From Onchocerca volvulus (Eukaryota > Nematoda > Chromadorea > Rhabditida > Onchocercidae), in the NCBI GenBank assembly GCA_000499405.2, contig HG738139.1, positions 9,510,616 to 9,574,615 on the forward strand: 64,000 bases of DNA, read 5' to 3'. The notes under the pieces are model-generated. The model was given only the letters and a program-made list of their open reading frames with translations. It was not told the origin of the DNA and searched no databases. The first letter of the stretch is position 1. Each line of letters starts with the position of its first letter. The position numbers and the translations under genes are program-made. Shown one piece after another: positions 1-13,500 of the stretch.

Positions 1-64
1 TATCATGATTCACACAGTTTGACATTCAGTTTTTTTTTTTTTTTTTCAAATTTAAATGTAAAGG

Positions 65-2589
65 AAATCCAGAAACCATTGCAAAAAATGGCTGAATTAG
101 ATGTCGTCTATCAGGCGGCCATGCGAGAAGTGGAGAGAGTCCAAGATATCTTAAATGAAGGACTGGTTAGTATTCCATTCCTCTAATAAAATAACAAATT
201 CCTCTTTTAAAGTCAGGTTTTTTTTTTAATATTTTCAAACAGAAGCAATTTTTTTTCTCTTTTTTCCTCCAAATTTATTTTTTGCAGTAAAGCTTAATCA
301 TATCGGTTATTCACGAAAGTAAGACTTCGTTTTTTTTTCAGCCAAATAAATTATTTTAAATGAAAATAAAAGATGGTTATGATCTGCAAAATTTAAGATG
401 GGAATGAATCGTGAACAAGTTGATGAAATGTTTGATATCTTGGAAAACGAACTGCGTATGGCTCAGCACTTAGCGTTTTGGAAATCAGGCGTAATGTTTG
501 ATGTAGATACAAAGTTGCAGAACTTGATTGGTCGACAAACTGATCCACAACAAAGCAAACGTAAACTATTGTGATTCATATTCTTTAATTAGAAAATATC
601 TGTCAATTTAGAAATAGTGAAGATACTTTTTCATTCGTTGCTAAAATTCTTTGTCTTTACTTTTTTGAAAAAATGATCTCAAAAGAAAGTAAGTTTTGCA
701 GTTTAAAAAATTGAACAGTGAAGTTTTATAGTGATTGAACAGGAATTCTGAGCAATTTAGAATTTGTTGTCGAAAAGGAAGAGGTGCAGAAGGTAGCAAT
801 ACGAAAGAGAGGAGAGAGAAGTCAGTGAACTTATAATTAGGAAGCAAAAGAAGTTAAATGATGGGAACGAAAAGTGAAAAAATAAGGAGAGAAATACAAG
901 GATCAAGATATGGCAGAAAGAGAGAGAAAGAAAAATTTCCTTTGAGGAATGCGTTCATAAAAATAACTCCCATTGCTGTTTATTATTATAAGCACAGAAA
1001 TATTCCATTATAGATGTTTCTATTATAAAACTAGTGCTCTGATTTTAAAATATTTTTAGTAGCTTGTCCCTAACATTATTAATTGACTGTCCTCAGAAAT
1101 TTTTTCCTACTGCTGTATTATAATTAAATCTTGATTAGTTTTCTGTTTAGTGTTTTAAAAAAACACTAAGTCTTTCTCAAGAGCGTGATTAGTTTATGAT
1201 TAATGGGAAATATAGATAGAATCAAGTTATTCGTGCAATCATTTGATTTGATTCTTTTAATTTAAACCTTATTTTCCTATAATTATAATTTATAATTCCA
1301 ACAATTTTAAGTCCTTTTGAAATATTAATTAGTTCATTCTAAAATAAATAAAAAATCAGAAGAAAGGAAGGTAGAATTATACTTTTTTTCAGGCTATTCA
1401 ATCATTTGTAGAAATACTGTGTTCGGGTATTAGCGCTGACTTTTGTTTTTATATGTAACTTTTTTCTTTGCGATTTAAACACTGTTATTTATTTCATCAA
1501 AGAATTTTAATTTCATAATCACTACAAAACATCATTTCTTGTAGAACAGGTAACCAAACCAAAAGGATGTCGTTCTAAACGACAAGCTCCGACGGCAAGG
1601 GAGAATATACGTCGAATCGAAAGTGATACACGGTCGCAGTCTGTTGTAAAAGTAAAGGGGAAAGATTCTCCATCTCCACCAGCTGTATCAGATCAGGTCG
1701 ATATTTATTTCTTAAAATTTTCTGTGATCCACTCTTACTTTCATAATTTTTTTTTTCGTATTAAAAAATCTAGGTTCACTATCGTGTAGCTGCTGCCATT
1801 CGCGCAAGCTCGAGGGCTCCACTGTTAAACTTTTTTTCTTTCCATTTAATGACAAATCTTTAGTCAGATGAAAATACCTGATAATGCTAGTTGAACAATG
1901 AATTATATTTGTATAAGTTATTTTCATGAACAGTACAATTAAGTTTACCTCATTTGCACAGCAGTATCGGTTTTTACTTTAATTTCTCAGGTTGAAAATT
2001 AGAATTTATTAATTTTTTTCACATGATTATTTAGCAAGTCATTTTGAGTTTTTGATTTCTAACTTGTTTTTGTTTAGTTTTTGTCAGGACGTCGGAAGAA
2101 AATAAAAGTACCGGAAATGAGTGAAGGGCGTTCTATACAAAAGAAACGCGGTGCAGGAAGGCCGCGTTTACCTAGGAAACCCCGCCAAGCAATTTCTGCT
2201 GTAACGGAAACAGTAGAAAACGAAAATAATCTTGATCCCTTGTATTGTTTATGTCGGCAAGTAAGTATACATATTATGAATATAAATGTAAATTCTTGTT
2301 TATTCATAAATTTATTATAGTTTTTTATCTTAATTCTCTTTGCCGATACTTTTTTATTTTAATAGAAATTTGTTGTTTTCTTCTCTTTTGTATAATTTAT
2401 TTTGATTTTTAGATTTAATTATATTTTTAGGTTTCCTACGGTGATATGATCCTTTGTGAGAATAAAAGATGTAACGAATGGTATCATTTCCCATGTGTTC
2501 AATTGAGACAGAAACCGAAAGGTAAATGGTATTGTCCACACTGTCGTGGAGATCGATGCGATATGATCAACCCTGATTTGGTAGACTGA
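65..2589 (+). CDS. ING-family PHD-finger chromatin protein (5' end outside window)
   Basis: ING proteins are histone-tail readers in acetyltransferase and deacetylase complexes in the nucleus. Visible exons are about 65-165, 398-570, 1546-1696, 2078-2260 and 2431-2589. The first two encode the ING N-terminal helices (reads [16 protein letters not shown], then [15 protein letters not shown]). The third and fourth are a basic, proline/serine-rich linker containing [10 protein letters not shown]. The last two form a canonical C4HC3 PHD finger: [20 protein letters not shown] and KGKWYCPHC. The PHD resembles ING1/2/4/5 more than ING3, but I would not choose a subtype. The start codon and first exon lie upstream of base 1. 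The join between the first two exons is uncertain: the only in-frame acceptor is a non-canonical TTTAAG at 397. A 31-bp GT/AG-bounded segment at 288-318 breaks the frame if included. The four 3'-most exons join cleanly. Confidence 0.85.
772..940 (+). repeat. purine-rich tract in ING intron
   Basis: About 170 bp of largely A/G sequence (GAGAGAGAAG and AAAGAGAGAG-like runs) inside the 975-bp ING intron. It is low-complexity sequence with no coding support on either strand. Confidence 0.5.
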
Positions 2590-4358
2590 CGAAAGGGTAT
2601 TTTTTTTTTTTTTTATTCCGTTATTTTTGTCTTTTTGTTAAGTATAGATTCAAACGGCTAACACGGTGAATATTCAAGGATCCTGATCTTTATTGAATAA
2701 CTGGACAATGCTTTTAGTTAATTTTTATGTATAGAATTTATGACTTTTTTTGATCTTCCAAACTTTTTTGATTATTTCAAAGTTTTTTCGATAATTATAC
2801 TAGAAGTTTCTAAATTATGAATGTGTACTTAATGCACTTAGAATTATTAGTTGATTTGTCTCTTAAAATTGTTTATTATTATTACGTCTTTGTAGCGAAG
2901 GAAGTAAATGGTGTTAGTCGTTAAGCCGTTCCATTCTAACTACCTGCTATAACGCTTGTAGTGTTGATAGATTATTTCAATTAGAATCAGGATATTCGTC
3001 CTGGTTTTTTTTTTTTCGTTTTAAGGCGTGTACTTGAATTCAAGTGAGATCGAAAAGTTATACTGGTTTTCAGTCTTTTAATGTTTATTTTTATAAATTT
3101 ATTTCCAATAAAAATCAGTTTTTTCACGTTTTTTATTATTTTCTGCTGTGAGAAAACGTTTAAGAAGATGCTTTTTAAACTTTATCAGTTATAAAACTTG
3201 TTACTTAGTCATAAGTAACAATTTGTTGTATTATGTCTTCTGAGGAGTTTGTAAATTAATTTGTAGGGAAATTTTTTCGCATTACTTTCATTTCTCCTTT
3301 TCTTTTACAAGCTATTGAAGATGATATTGTTTTTTTTTCAGTTTTTTGATCCATATATATCTAATTTCTATATGCATTGAGTTGCTACTATTTTCCATTT
3401 TTATTCCTTGTATATTTGCTTAGATCTGTGATTATGTTCTATTAATGGGAAATTGAAAATACAAAATTATAGAACTGGTGAAGTTATATAAAGATTATAC
3501 TATTTGCCTTATCATATTTTAAATATTTGTTTTCAAAATAATGCGTTGTATTACTGCTTCACAAATCACCATGATTCCAAGCCAAAATTTTAGAGCTAGC
3601 GCAGGACATTTTCAGCATTATTGTCCATGTATATTATAATCGTTACTATACTAGTTAACTTGTTTAAATTGAGATGGAAGCCAAAATGGAGATATTGATT
3701 GTGTCGTTTCTTTTAGTAACTGCTAACTCCTGTTAGTTAGGGCAATGTATATTCTCACGTGTATGTTCGGGTTATGAATTTCACAAAAACAATCATGTGA
3801 ATGATTGTAAATCAAACATTTTACATGTGTTTTACGCTTGTAACACTTGTATCAATATACTTTGTTATGAGAAATGTGTAGCGTGAATGAGACGAATGAT
3901 TCTTCGCCAAGATTGCTTGTAATTTACAATTATTTATAATTTACAATTAATTTATATTCCTTTGTTTTTCATGTTGTTGCAAATTGTCATGCGGGAAATA
4001 AAATTTGCACTTGATGCATACATTTCGATTACATAATATTTTTGAATTACGAATTGTTTTCTCGAGGAAAATATTGCTTCTCATAGTGGACAGACAAACG
4101 CGCCAGCGATGTTTCTTATTTCCGTTTGCGATATCCTCTAATTTCAAAAAATTAAAGGAATACTCTTGTCATAGGACTTTTTTTTGACTTAATGTCTAAA
4201 TGATGCGGTTTCTAAGGCATAGGAATCCGAGGATCCTTTGATTGATAATTACCCTGGGAAGTCTTAAATTATTCCCGTGCTTATTGTTTTAGATATTGAA
4301 TTGTGACTTTCTCTGATTGTGATTTATTCATCGATATTTCCGAGAAACCCATGTTGTT
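2590..4358. other. intergenic: ING 3' flank and PYM 5' flank
   Basis: This 1.8 kb between two same-strand genes shows no conserved reading frame on either strand. A T16 tract lies 10 bases after the ING stop. An AATAAA-type signal near 3109 could be the ING polyadenylation signal, which would give a long 3' UTR. No other structure was seen. Confidence 0.5.
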
Positions 4359-5850
4359 ATGTCATCGAGTGATTTCGTAGGAGATGTTCGTATAAAGACT
4401 AAAACTGGTGAGTCAATGTTACGCTTAAGTTTTCTTTGCCCTAATTTTCGTTTGTTGTCAATTCTATTAGTACTTGTAATAGGAACTGATTGGTCATACA
4501 GTAAATTCAGAACATTTAACACGCCATTGTTTTAGACATATAACTTTGATATCTTTTCTTGCAATCGTAGAATATTACATTGATTCGTGTCGGTGATTCT
4601 TTTTCTTCGCAAAAAAAAAAAGTCATTTTAGGTGAAACATATATAGCAGCTTCACAGCGTGCGGATGGAACATGGAGAAAAGCAAGAAGAGTAAAGGATG
4701 GTTACATTCCACAGGAAGAACAACCTAAGTACGAATCACGCGGTCAACAAATGAGCAACCAAAATACATACCCTGTTGGTTGGTCGCCCACCGAAGTTGT
4801 GAAACTCAAAAAGGTCCCTTTTTTATTCTGTAGTAAGAAGTGTGAATTCGAAATCGACTTATAATAACATTTCGAACTAATGGTGTTCAAGTTTTGATCA
4901 CCTTGAATATCATTAACTTAGCTTGAATTAACTTGATTTGACTTGAATACAGCAATACCTATTAATGGTATTCAAGTCAAATTAGATTAACTGGGTCTTG
5001 AAGATAAAAACTTTTAAGCGTTGCGAAGATTTGGGGAAAATTGGGGAATGTAAGAATGAATGTAGCGGTTTCTCATTCCAATTAAATGATAATGATAATT
5101 TGTAAGTTATTAAAATAATTGTTTTGAGTAATACGTACGATAAAAATGCTTTCTATACTCATTGTCATGTTATGTATGGACTTGATCTCGAGCAATGATC
5201 AATTTCTTGGGTGAAAAATCTTCATTTAATTTATGAATTGGCAAATTTCAAAAAACATCATTCAATAACCAAATAAAGCCGGAAATCTTTCGGATCAAGT
5301 CGTATTTAGAATAATTCATAATTACTGTTCAAAGTGGAAAGTTTTCAGAAAACTAAAGAACAAGAATTGAAAAAACCGATTGCTGCAGCGCTAAAGCCAA
5401 ATGCGCCTATTACTCCTCGTGAATGTATTGAAAAGAAGATTAACAACTTAAACAAGAAGTTAAGAGATATAGAAGTATTAGAGGTAAACTAGGCAGTTCG
5501 TTTTTTCGTCTTTTCATTAATCATTTTTAATCGAACTACCTCTTAGGAATCGACCATAATTCGTTCTCGATTGATTTTGAAATGTTGAGTTTTGCTTTTT
5601 TTTTTTTTTTTTTGCTCAAGCTACACTATTTCAGAGGCGCTTCCTTATGTGCATTACCCCATTTAATTTTCTTAGATTTCGCATTCTCATATTCATTTCG
5701 TCACAAATAAACCAATAGGAGTTATTGCAGCAAAGAATCAGGAATGGAGAATTGAAAAAGCCAGAGAAAACACAACTCGAAAAAATCGAACGAAAAGAAA
5801 TCATTGCGAAGGAAATTGATCAGTTGACTACCGAGATCGAGAAATTATGA
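4359..5850 (+). CDS. PYM1: PYM, partner of Mago-Y14 (exon-junction-complex disassembly factor)
   Basis: PYM binds the Mago-Y14 heterodimer and the 40S ribosomal subunit, and removes exon junction complexes from translating mRNA in the cytoplasm. Exons are 4359-4407, 4632-4813, 5349-5483 and 5719-5850. They join in frame to 165 residues; human PYM1 is about 200. Residues 18-50 carry the family's N-terminal Mago-Y14-binding signature, read as [19 protein letters not shown] followed by [10 protein letters not shown]. The C-terminal half is a charged helix ([20 protein letters not shown], then [14 protein letters not shown]) matching the family's conserved C-terminal coil. The start was chosen because [17 protein letters not shown] leads straight into the motif and its donor GTGAGT fits the phase of exon 2. 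The middle region is shorter than in vertebrates. Confidence 0.95.
4936..4982. repeat. 15-bp perfect inverted repeat in PYM intron 2
   Basis: ATTTGACTTGAATAC at 4936-4950 is perfectly complementary to GTATTCAAGTCAAAT at 4968-4982, with a 17-nt loop. Several further CTTGAAT copies lie just upstream (about 4900-4935), so this may be the remnant of a small palindromic element. Confidence 0.75.
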
Positions 5851-7578
5851 CTGCTTTTCTGAAAATTATTTCCTTCTGTAATAGACCGCAATAAATCTTA
5901 CACAGTAAAGAAAATGACATCTTTTATAATAGGCGCTGACAAAATATTTTAATAGAGCGAGTTCAAAGCTTCAAAGATACTCTGTAACAAGCTCTCAGAA
6001 ATAATTTATCCAAAATACCTTTTTTTTTTTTCTAAGATTTTTTTCTGATTATACTCTGCTTCAAAAGATAAATAAGATTAAACAGGGGTCGAGATTATAA
6101 TTTGTATATTTTCTCCCCTAACTCATAGTCTGGGTATGTTATTTGTAATGTAAAACATTCCTGTTTTAAGTGATATTGTATTTAAATGCCCGTATTATGA
6201 ATTCACTTGTTTATTATATTATATTTTTGTTTTTATAAATCTTGCTAAATTCCAATATTTGTTTATTTTTACAAATCTTGCGAAATTCCAATGTTTGTTT
6301 CATTGTATTCTCTATACGTTAAATTATATTTTCCTTTTAAAAACTTGCTTTTTTGCTTTTCTCACTCAAACGAATGTAAAATTTCTAGCCTGTTGAATAA
6401 TTTCATATATTCACATATTAATATCGGAAATATTTTTTTCCTACACCTCTTATTCTTTTTCGGGAGTTCAATTTTTTATGAAGTTTTTTATTTTAGATTT
6501 CAGAAAACTGAACGACATTTTAATATATTCTTGCATTGTAGTGAATCTTCAAGTGAATTTTTAGTATAATTAATGTCTTCCGAAAAATGTATAATGTAGC
6601 AGATCCATTTTCACTTATTTCGAGAATTATTTATCATGATCTCACTTTACGACTAATAATTTAGCTGATAAGTGGAGTGGATTTGCAATTAGTATTTCTT
6701 CGCTTGTGGGATTCCATGTTTATTTTCTAGTTTCTTCCAGTTATTGTTCATAATTGCAATATTTGCTAAAGAAAATTAGAAAGAATCAGACAGTTAGTCG
6801 AAACTTTATACAAAATATGGAAAGATGCTAAAGTTAATGCGTTCGGAAACACATAATTCATAGCACTCAAGATAAGATAAAGCATTTTGCAATTTAAAAC
6901 TGTAAAATTATAGAATAGTTTGTATGATTATCTAGTTTTATGGCAGATTTCACTTTGCATGTTGGATTTAATATCTATGGAATGCAGTCCAATATGCTTT
7001 GAGAATTGAGGAAAGTCGAACAACTTTCATGTAGAAGAAATCTAGCGCAAATTGTTTTGCATTTGGTCATGAATGAAAGACATTTCCTCGCATGATTTTC
7101 GATCTTCTTAGCATTCCACGCTTATCTTTTGAATCAAAACTTTAGAAGTGAGATTAAAATCAGTTGGAAGACGATCAGAGTCTATTACATTGGAGTTTAA
7201 TTAAATTATAAGTCGAAAATTAAAACTAAATGTATGAAACAATAAATCTAGTCTCTGCTATGCTTCATTTCACTATCTGCTTATCAGGAAATTTTATAAT
7301 TCAGTCGATCCCATCATAATTGCCATAAAATATTCGTTGGGTCAAACATAAATCATTTTCCTTTGAAATTATAAATTAAAAGATCAAATTGAATTCTTCA
7401 CCTTATTATTATAAGTTTTATATATTAAATTATAAGAGAGTTGTATATTTCCTCAGATGAACTGATATAAATAATGTCATACATTTAAAAGAATTTTTTC
7501 TATCACTTAAACAAATAGCATATGCAAATGCATGAATAACACATTCTTGCATGCCATATGAACGAATTCATCTATGAA
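5851..7578. other. convergent intergenic region between PYM and vab-7
   Basis: This is the 3' flank of both PYM (plus) and vab-7 (minus). The sequence is AT-rich. A frame at 6291-6569 is mostly Phe/Leu/Ser from T-rich DNA and has no recognisable homology. No gene is supported. Confidence 0.5.
5890..5895 (+). terminator. probable PYM polyadenylation signal
   Basis: An AATAAA hexamer lies 40 bases after the PYM stop codon, at normal nematode spacing. It was assigned by position only. Confidence 0.55.
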
Positions 7579-10500
7579 TCATAAGAATGATTTCGTTTCA
7601 GAGGATGATTGCAGAGATGTCGATTCGAGTGATTCTCGGATACGATCTCGGGTTGGCTCGATACTGGTAACAGCTGGGTTGGCGCATATTGTTGGCCGAG
7701 GTATTATTCCCACATTTGCTCCTGTTCCTACTGCTACTGACCCGAGCATTGATCCACCGGTAGTGAGAAATGGACGTGTAATACTGCAAGGATTTTCCAA
7801 AAGCTCAAATTTAAAGTTTAAAATTTAAAAATAAATTGCTAAAGAATTGAAGAAGCTTCATTATTGCTTGCTTATGATGCATTAAATATCAAGACTTCGG
7901 TACGTCAATTACCTGCGCCCTTAATATTATGGCTTAATTTTGCAAGAGATTTAACCTTACGTTACTGATATTATATTTCCCATAAGCAAGTGCTAAATTT
8001 AAAAAATTGAAGTATTTAAACAATTCGTTCAAATAATTGTCAACGATTAATATTAATATTTAATTATATTTAATAATAATTTTCCAGGCAAGAGGTCAAA
8101 AGCTGATAAACAAAAAAAAGAAATTATTGCTAGAGCAATAAAAGAAGCCTATGAAATAAGGAGATAAACCGCATGAAAAATTTGGATATGTATTTGTCAC
8201 TTCTTTCAAACTCATCGTCAATTATTATCATCGCATTGTCTTTGAATGGCTATTTCATAACTTGTTGAAGAATGGATGATGTTAAAATTCAAATTTCGAA
8301 CTCTTCAAAAATTCCTAACCTTGAATCACATAATTTAGGTATCAGCGATGACCTCCAAGCTTCATAACAAAATGGATTAAGAAAATATGCGGTAACGTGA
8401 TGATCGAAAAATGGCCAATGTAGAGAAGCCATTTTTTGTCTTTTGTCTTTCATACGGCGATTTTGAAACCATACCTACAAACAACACTCAGATCTAATCG
8501 TTTTTCAAAATGAAGTTGACAAATTGAAAAAATCTGCAGTATGCAATTATCATTTTTTGTATTATACTTTTTATAAATAAATAAATTTGAATAAAGTTTT
8601 TAAAACTTCAGTGTTTAGATACAAGAAAAGCAAGAAATGAAGGATTTGAAGACTGCTGAGCTATTTTTCCAATAGAGAAATGGAAGAAATAAAAGAAGAG
8701 ATATGATAACAAAGAAAACGGACATTTCACCATAGACAAATTAGAAGCAGAAATTTTGAAGCTTCATTGCTTGGATCCCTAATTCAATCATTATCTCTTA
8801 TTATCACTAATGTTAATATATACTTTTGCCTCTTCTCTACTCATGGTAAGTAGCTTATCAGTAAATACTACAATTTTATTGTTCAAAATATCACTATATT
8901 AACATTAGTATTTGAAATGCATACTCTTTTTAATCTTTGATACTGCCATCCTCTATTAAAAGTTGTTGAACTAATCTAAGCATTCTGGTAAATTCAATCC
9001 TATGCTTTCATCATAAAACTTTCAAGTTATATATAATACTTTTTTTTTTTAACTAGATAGCTACGAAATTCATTACTACGATCATTAATTCATTTAAAAT
9101 GAGAGGCCCGAAGAATTTCCCAATTAAGTAAAAATTCAATAAAAAGGAAAAATCAAAATAAAAGGGGTGAAAAGAAAAAGGAATAATGAAAAATGCCTAA
9201 ACAGTTCGGCATGTGTTTCAAGTATGCTTTACAGCTTCACTATTCATAAAGTTGAAAATTTAGAAATTATTGAAAAAGTATTTTTTATATTGTCTCACTC
9301 ATCCTCCCTGATTTCTTATCAGAATTGCTTTAATTGTGGTCATCATTTACATTATGATTGATTTATAAATAGGCCACTTATCTCATATTCTTCATTTTTA
9401 ACAAAATGTCGTTCATTGTTTTGACAAAATTTTGGCTGAAGTACAGTATGCCACCAAAGAGAACAAATAATTTTAATATGTGGTGATCATTTGAGGCGTA
9501 AAATTAGTGAATGGCTTAGGATGCTTATAAAGTCGGAAGGATTTTGATAAATTGTCAATTTCGAAATGCGGTGCAGGAAGTATTGCAGACAGACGGCTCC
9601 AAAATATTCATTAAATTTCATTCTCTCTGTCTTTTTCTCCTTTTTCCTCCTCTTCCTTCATTTTTCCTCTTTCTGCTGAATGACTGGTCATACATCAGGA
9701 GTAACGATAGCAAGAATTATGGCCTAGAATGACAAGGCCAGGCAAGGTTCAGTCTTCGTAAGCAATTAAAATGCGAAAAAGTACAAGGAATTGACTATAA
9801 AGCATTGAAATAACTCCCAAACTAGATAAATTGGTCGCTTGGATTTAAGCTATTTAACTGAGAAGCTTAAAAAAAGAAGGATATGATTTCAATATCATTT
9901 ATCCAATTCATTTTGCTTTCGCAAAAGCATTTTCTTGCAGATCGATGTCTCATGGGGAATAATTTTAGCTAAATTTACAGTAACTGCTTTTAGAAGTTGC
10001 TTAGTAAGAGCTATTAGTTTTGCTGCAAGTGGTCTTTTTCTCTAAGAAATCCCATTGATCATGCATCATTTTGAATTATGAATGTTAACAAATAAACAAT
10101 TTTTTTTGTTCATTTTTAAAAAGTTCAATATTGATTCTGCTTCTGTGACAATCATACGAATAGATTTGAGATTCCTTCGAAGAACTATAAATAGATTTGA
10201 AACTGATATTTTGGGATCACGAGTAATCAAATTAATAAACATTATGGAGATGAGCAATTGTTCGAATGAATTACAGTGAATCTGAGGCGTTCTTTCAGCA
10301 AGATTTCAGCAGGAAAGTACTATGAATCCTGTAGGAAACAGTCCAGTTGTCGTAAAGAGAAAATTAAGTAAATTTCTTTACAGTGCTTCAATGATTAGTA
10401 AGTAGTAATTGAAGGATGAAAATAATTGAAGATGAAAGGCTTATTTCACTACCTTTATGGTTCCTTCAGGTAAATTGAGCTGCGTCGCCAATTCACATCT

Positions 10501-13500
10501 TTTTGGTCGTGATACGTAATTCTCACGCGCGAATTCCTTTTCTAGTCGAGTAATCTGTTCACGGCTAAACGCCGTCCGATAGCGTCTCATTGTACCATCA
10601 TCTCGAGATTCTGCTGTAAATTTGCTACGCTATTTGCATTTTTAAATTTAACAAATATTCCATCGTATGATACTTTTTTTTAAATAATAAAATGAAATGA
10701 AAGTTTACATTTAAAGTAGAAATCAAAATTTAAACTCAATGGAATTATACTGAAGAGAATATTACCTCATCAATGCAATCTAATTTTAATATCTAATTTA
10801 TTTATTTTGCTGAAGTTACACTAAAACAAATTTCCTGAAGTTGCGGGGAAAGAGAAATATCCTGGTCATATTCAGTTAGATAATCAAAGTCTCTTCACTT
10901 TGACCCCTGAACTTCGACATAGTATGCAAAATAATATCCAAGCTAGAGAAAAAGAAAGTACAATCATTACAACTATTTATACCATATACGAGGAATGATA
11001 ATAGATACAAATTTGCATACTATTTGTAGAATACTCTGTTCTGAATTCTACAGATTGAAATGAATTCTTAGAAGAATTATTCTCTTCTCGTTCTTAATTT
11101 TAATGAAGGTCATCCTTTACTGCTAAACAATTAATGCGATAAATGTTGAGATTGAGGGTAATTGTGTCAGTATCGCGCCTGACCCATCGGATACTCGAGT
11201 ATCAGAAGAGTTGATAATAATTGGAGAAGAAGAAAAGATGGAGACAAGGGGACATATGACAGTAACGAGCAATTGTATTATTTGATAATTTCGTCATCAT
11301 TCTTCCTTTGCGGTCTCTCTTCAACGAACTTTTTACGAGCACCGTTATTGTCATTTCAAGCAAAATTGTATTCTTCCACTTTCCAGACAATTTAGAGACT
11401 ACAAAATACAATCGTTGTTATCATACTGTAACAATCCTATTCAATCATATTTCGTTCTATTCAATTCTTTTATTTCGTTCCTAAAAGGTTAGAAAAAGCT
11501 GCGTTGAATCAATCCATCCAAATATAATTATGTTATTGTTTCTATAACATTTATTATTAGGCTCATATAGCAATTATATCATTTTTACGACATGTAAATC
11601 TTATATTTACACATGCCGACATTCTGCAGAATCAATTATATCTTTCACAAAATTCTACAAGCAATCTCATCTGTTCTGCATTATTAATTCATTCAATTCC
11701 TTTCATCCTGGACACCTACTTCATTTACTACTTCTTATTCATTTTGAATAAATTACAGAAAATTTGAATTTTATTTGTAATTAATTTCAAAAAAAGACTA
11801 ATAATATGTATGTATATATATTGTATATATATCATGTATGTATATGTGATTATCAGAAACAAAACTAACAATAAAATTAATAAAATTAGGAAGTATTGAA
11901 ATAAAAGCAAAAATATCGATAAAGTAAAAAGCGAAAAAGAAATGGCCAAACTAATTCTAATATTTGAAATTGTAATCTTAATGCATTATAAAATCCTTTT
12001 TATATATATGGCCAATATTAGGCCATTAATATGAAATGATAAAGAGAAGGTGGAAATTATATAGTCGAGTAATACACTTACCGTATTCCTTTGAAAACGA
12101 TAAAGTTAGCAATCTATGAAATAATGCTTATAATATTTAACATCTTAAATAGATAGAGATAAAATTTTTTTACAAAATTTCACATAAATTTAAAGTTTTT
12201 TTAAAAATTTTTAGAAACATACATAATATTGACGAAAGAATGTTTTGACGACATTTTAAGTTATTATTATTGCTGAAACAAAGAAGAATGGCGAAGTGTC
12301 ATATCATGGCATCTTTTGAAGAACAATAAATTGACAATAGAGGAGAAGAATTAATTTGAAAATAACATCAATAATTAATTCTAAATCCATTCCTTCTTAA
12401 TTAGATTATGATGATATGGCAAGTTAAGATTAAATGGACTTTAATGAGAACTCTGTAATTATCTATTGCATATCTGGGTGAACTAATTCTCATACTATCA
12501 ATTTTTAGTAGCAAGGTGCCATCCAAAGTCGTTTGTCTTTTAAATGAATGCAACTGAATTACAATCTACAATTCAAAAAGTAAAAAATTAGCACCTTAAG
12601 TTCATAATTGTGATTCAATTTTAAGAATTTCGCACATTTTTTTTCTTTTTTAGTAAATATTTGTAAGGATTTCATGCAAATATTTTGACATTTTAGTTTT
12701 TTAATTATTCCCAGCATTCAAATACTTTGGTAAAGGACGAGAAATTCTTAGATTTTTAAATTCATCATCACTAACCGGAGCTGGATTGAAATCTATTAAT
12801 CTGTCATTAAATAGGCACTTATAAAAATTTTCCGTAACAGATATTCCTCTTGATATAGAACTATTTTAAATTTCTTTTGTGTGCTTGGAGAGCTCACACA
12901 ATCTTTATTGTTAGCTTTACTTGCACTAACCAAAGTAGTACTAAATAAATCTCTTGCAATTCTTCCGCTCTCATCCAAGCTAACTTATATCCAATCCACC
13001 TATTGGAGACTATTCCTTTCCATACTAAAACACTATAATTAATTGGGTATTTAATATGAGCATTATAAATGACAGAACATTGGAGTCCCAATGAAGGTTG
13101 AGGACTTAATAATTATTTATCTTAATTTACAACAATCTAACAGTTGATAAAACTCATTTCCTTCCTATTCTAACAAAAATATTATCGTTTTTGCATAATA
13201 TTATTTGTAATAAAATAGAGATGGATATGAATCAGTGCATGATAAGATCTAGAAATGATGAATTCACAGAATCATGCCACAATAGGACTGATTGAATTTG
13301 AAATTCAAATCTTAAAGAGTGCACTATAGTGATGTTTATTCCTTTCCCTTTCCCACTTAATATTCAATCGAATCTCCGTCCTTTGTTAGCTTAATTTTGA
13401 ACCCATTGCAGTATTTATAGTAATTAGTCTCATCCTTCTAATTTATTATTCCAATCGGTTGAATTGATGATTTCTTTGTTTTACTGACAATATAATACAT

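Noticed and set aside
288..318. 31-bp GT/AG-bounded segment as an extra ING exon
   Set aside because: It starts with an in-frame stop in the phase left by the preceding exon, and including it breaks the downstream frame.
7574..7828. Plus-strand 84-codon frame and a second minus-strand frame over the same bases
   Set aside because: The final vab-7 exon (7783-7579) fits the splice phase and uses the other minus frame. These are its antisense and shifted shadows.
12796..13091. Overlapping minus frames that look faintly retrotransposon-like
   Set aside because: No reverse transcriptase, RNase H or integrase motif can be pointed to, so the resemblance is too weak to call.
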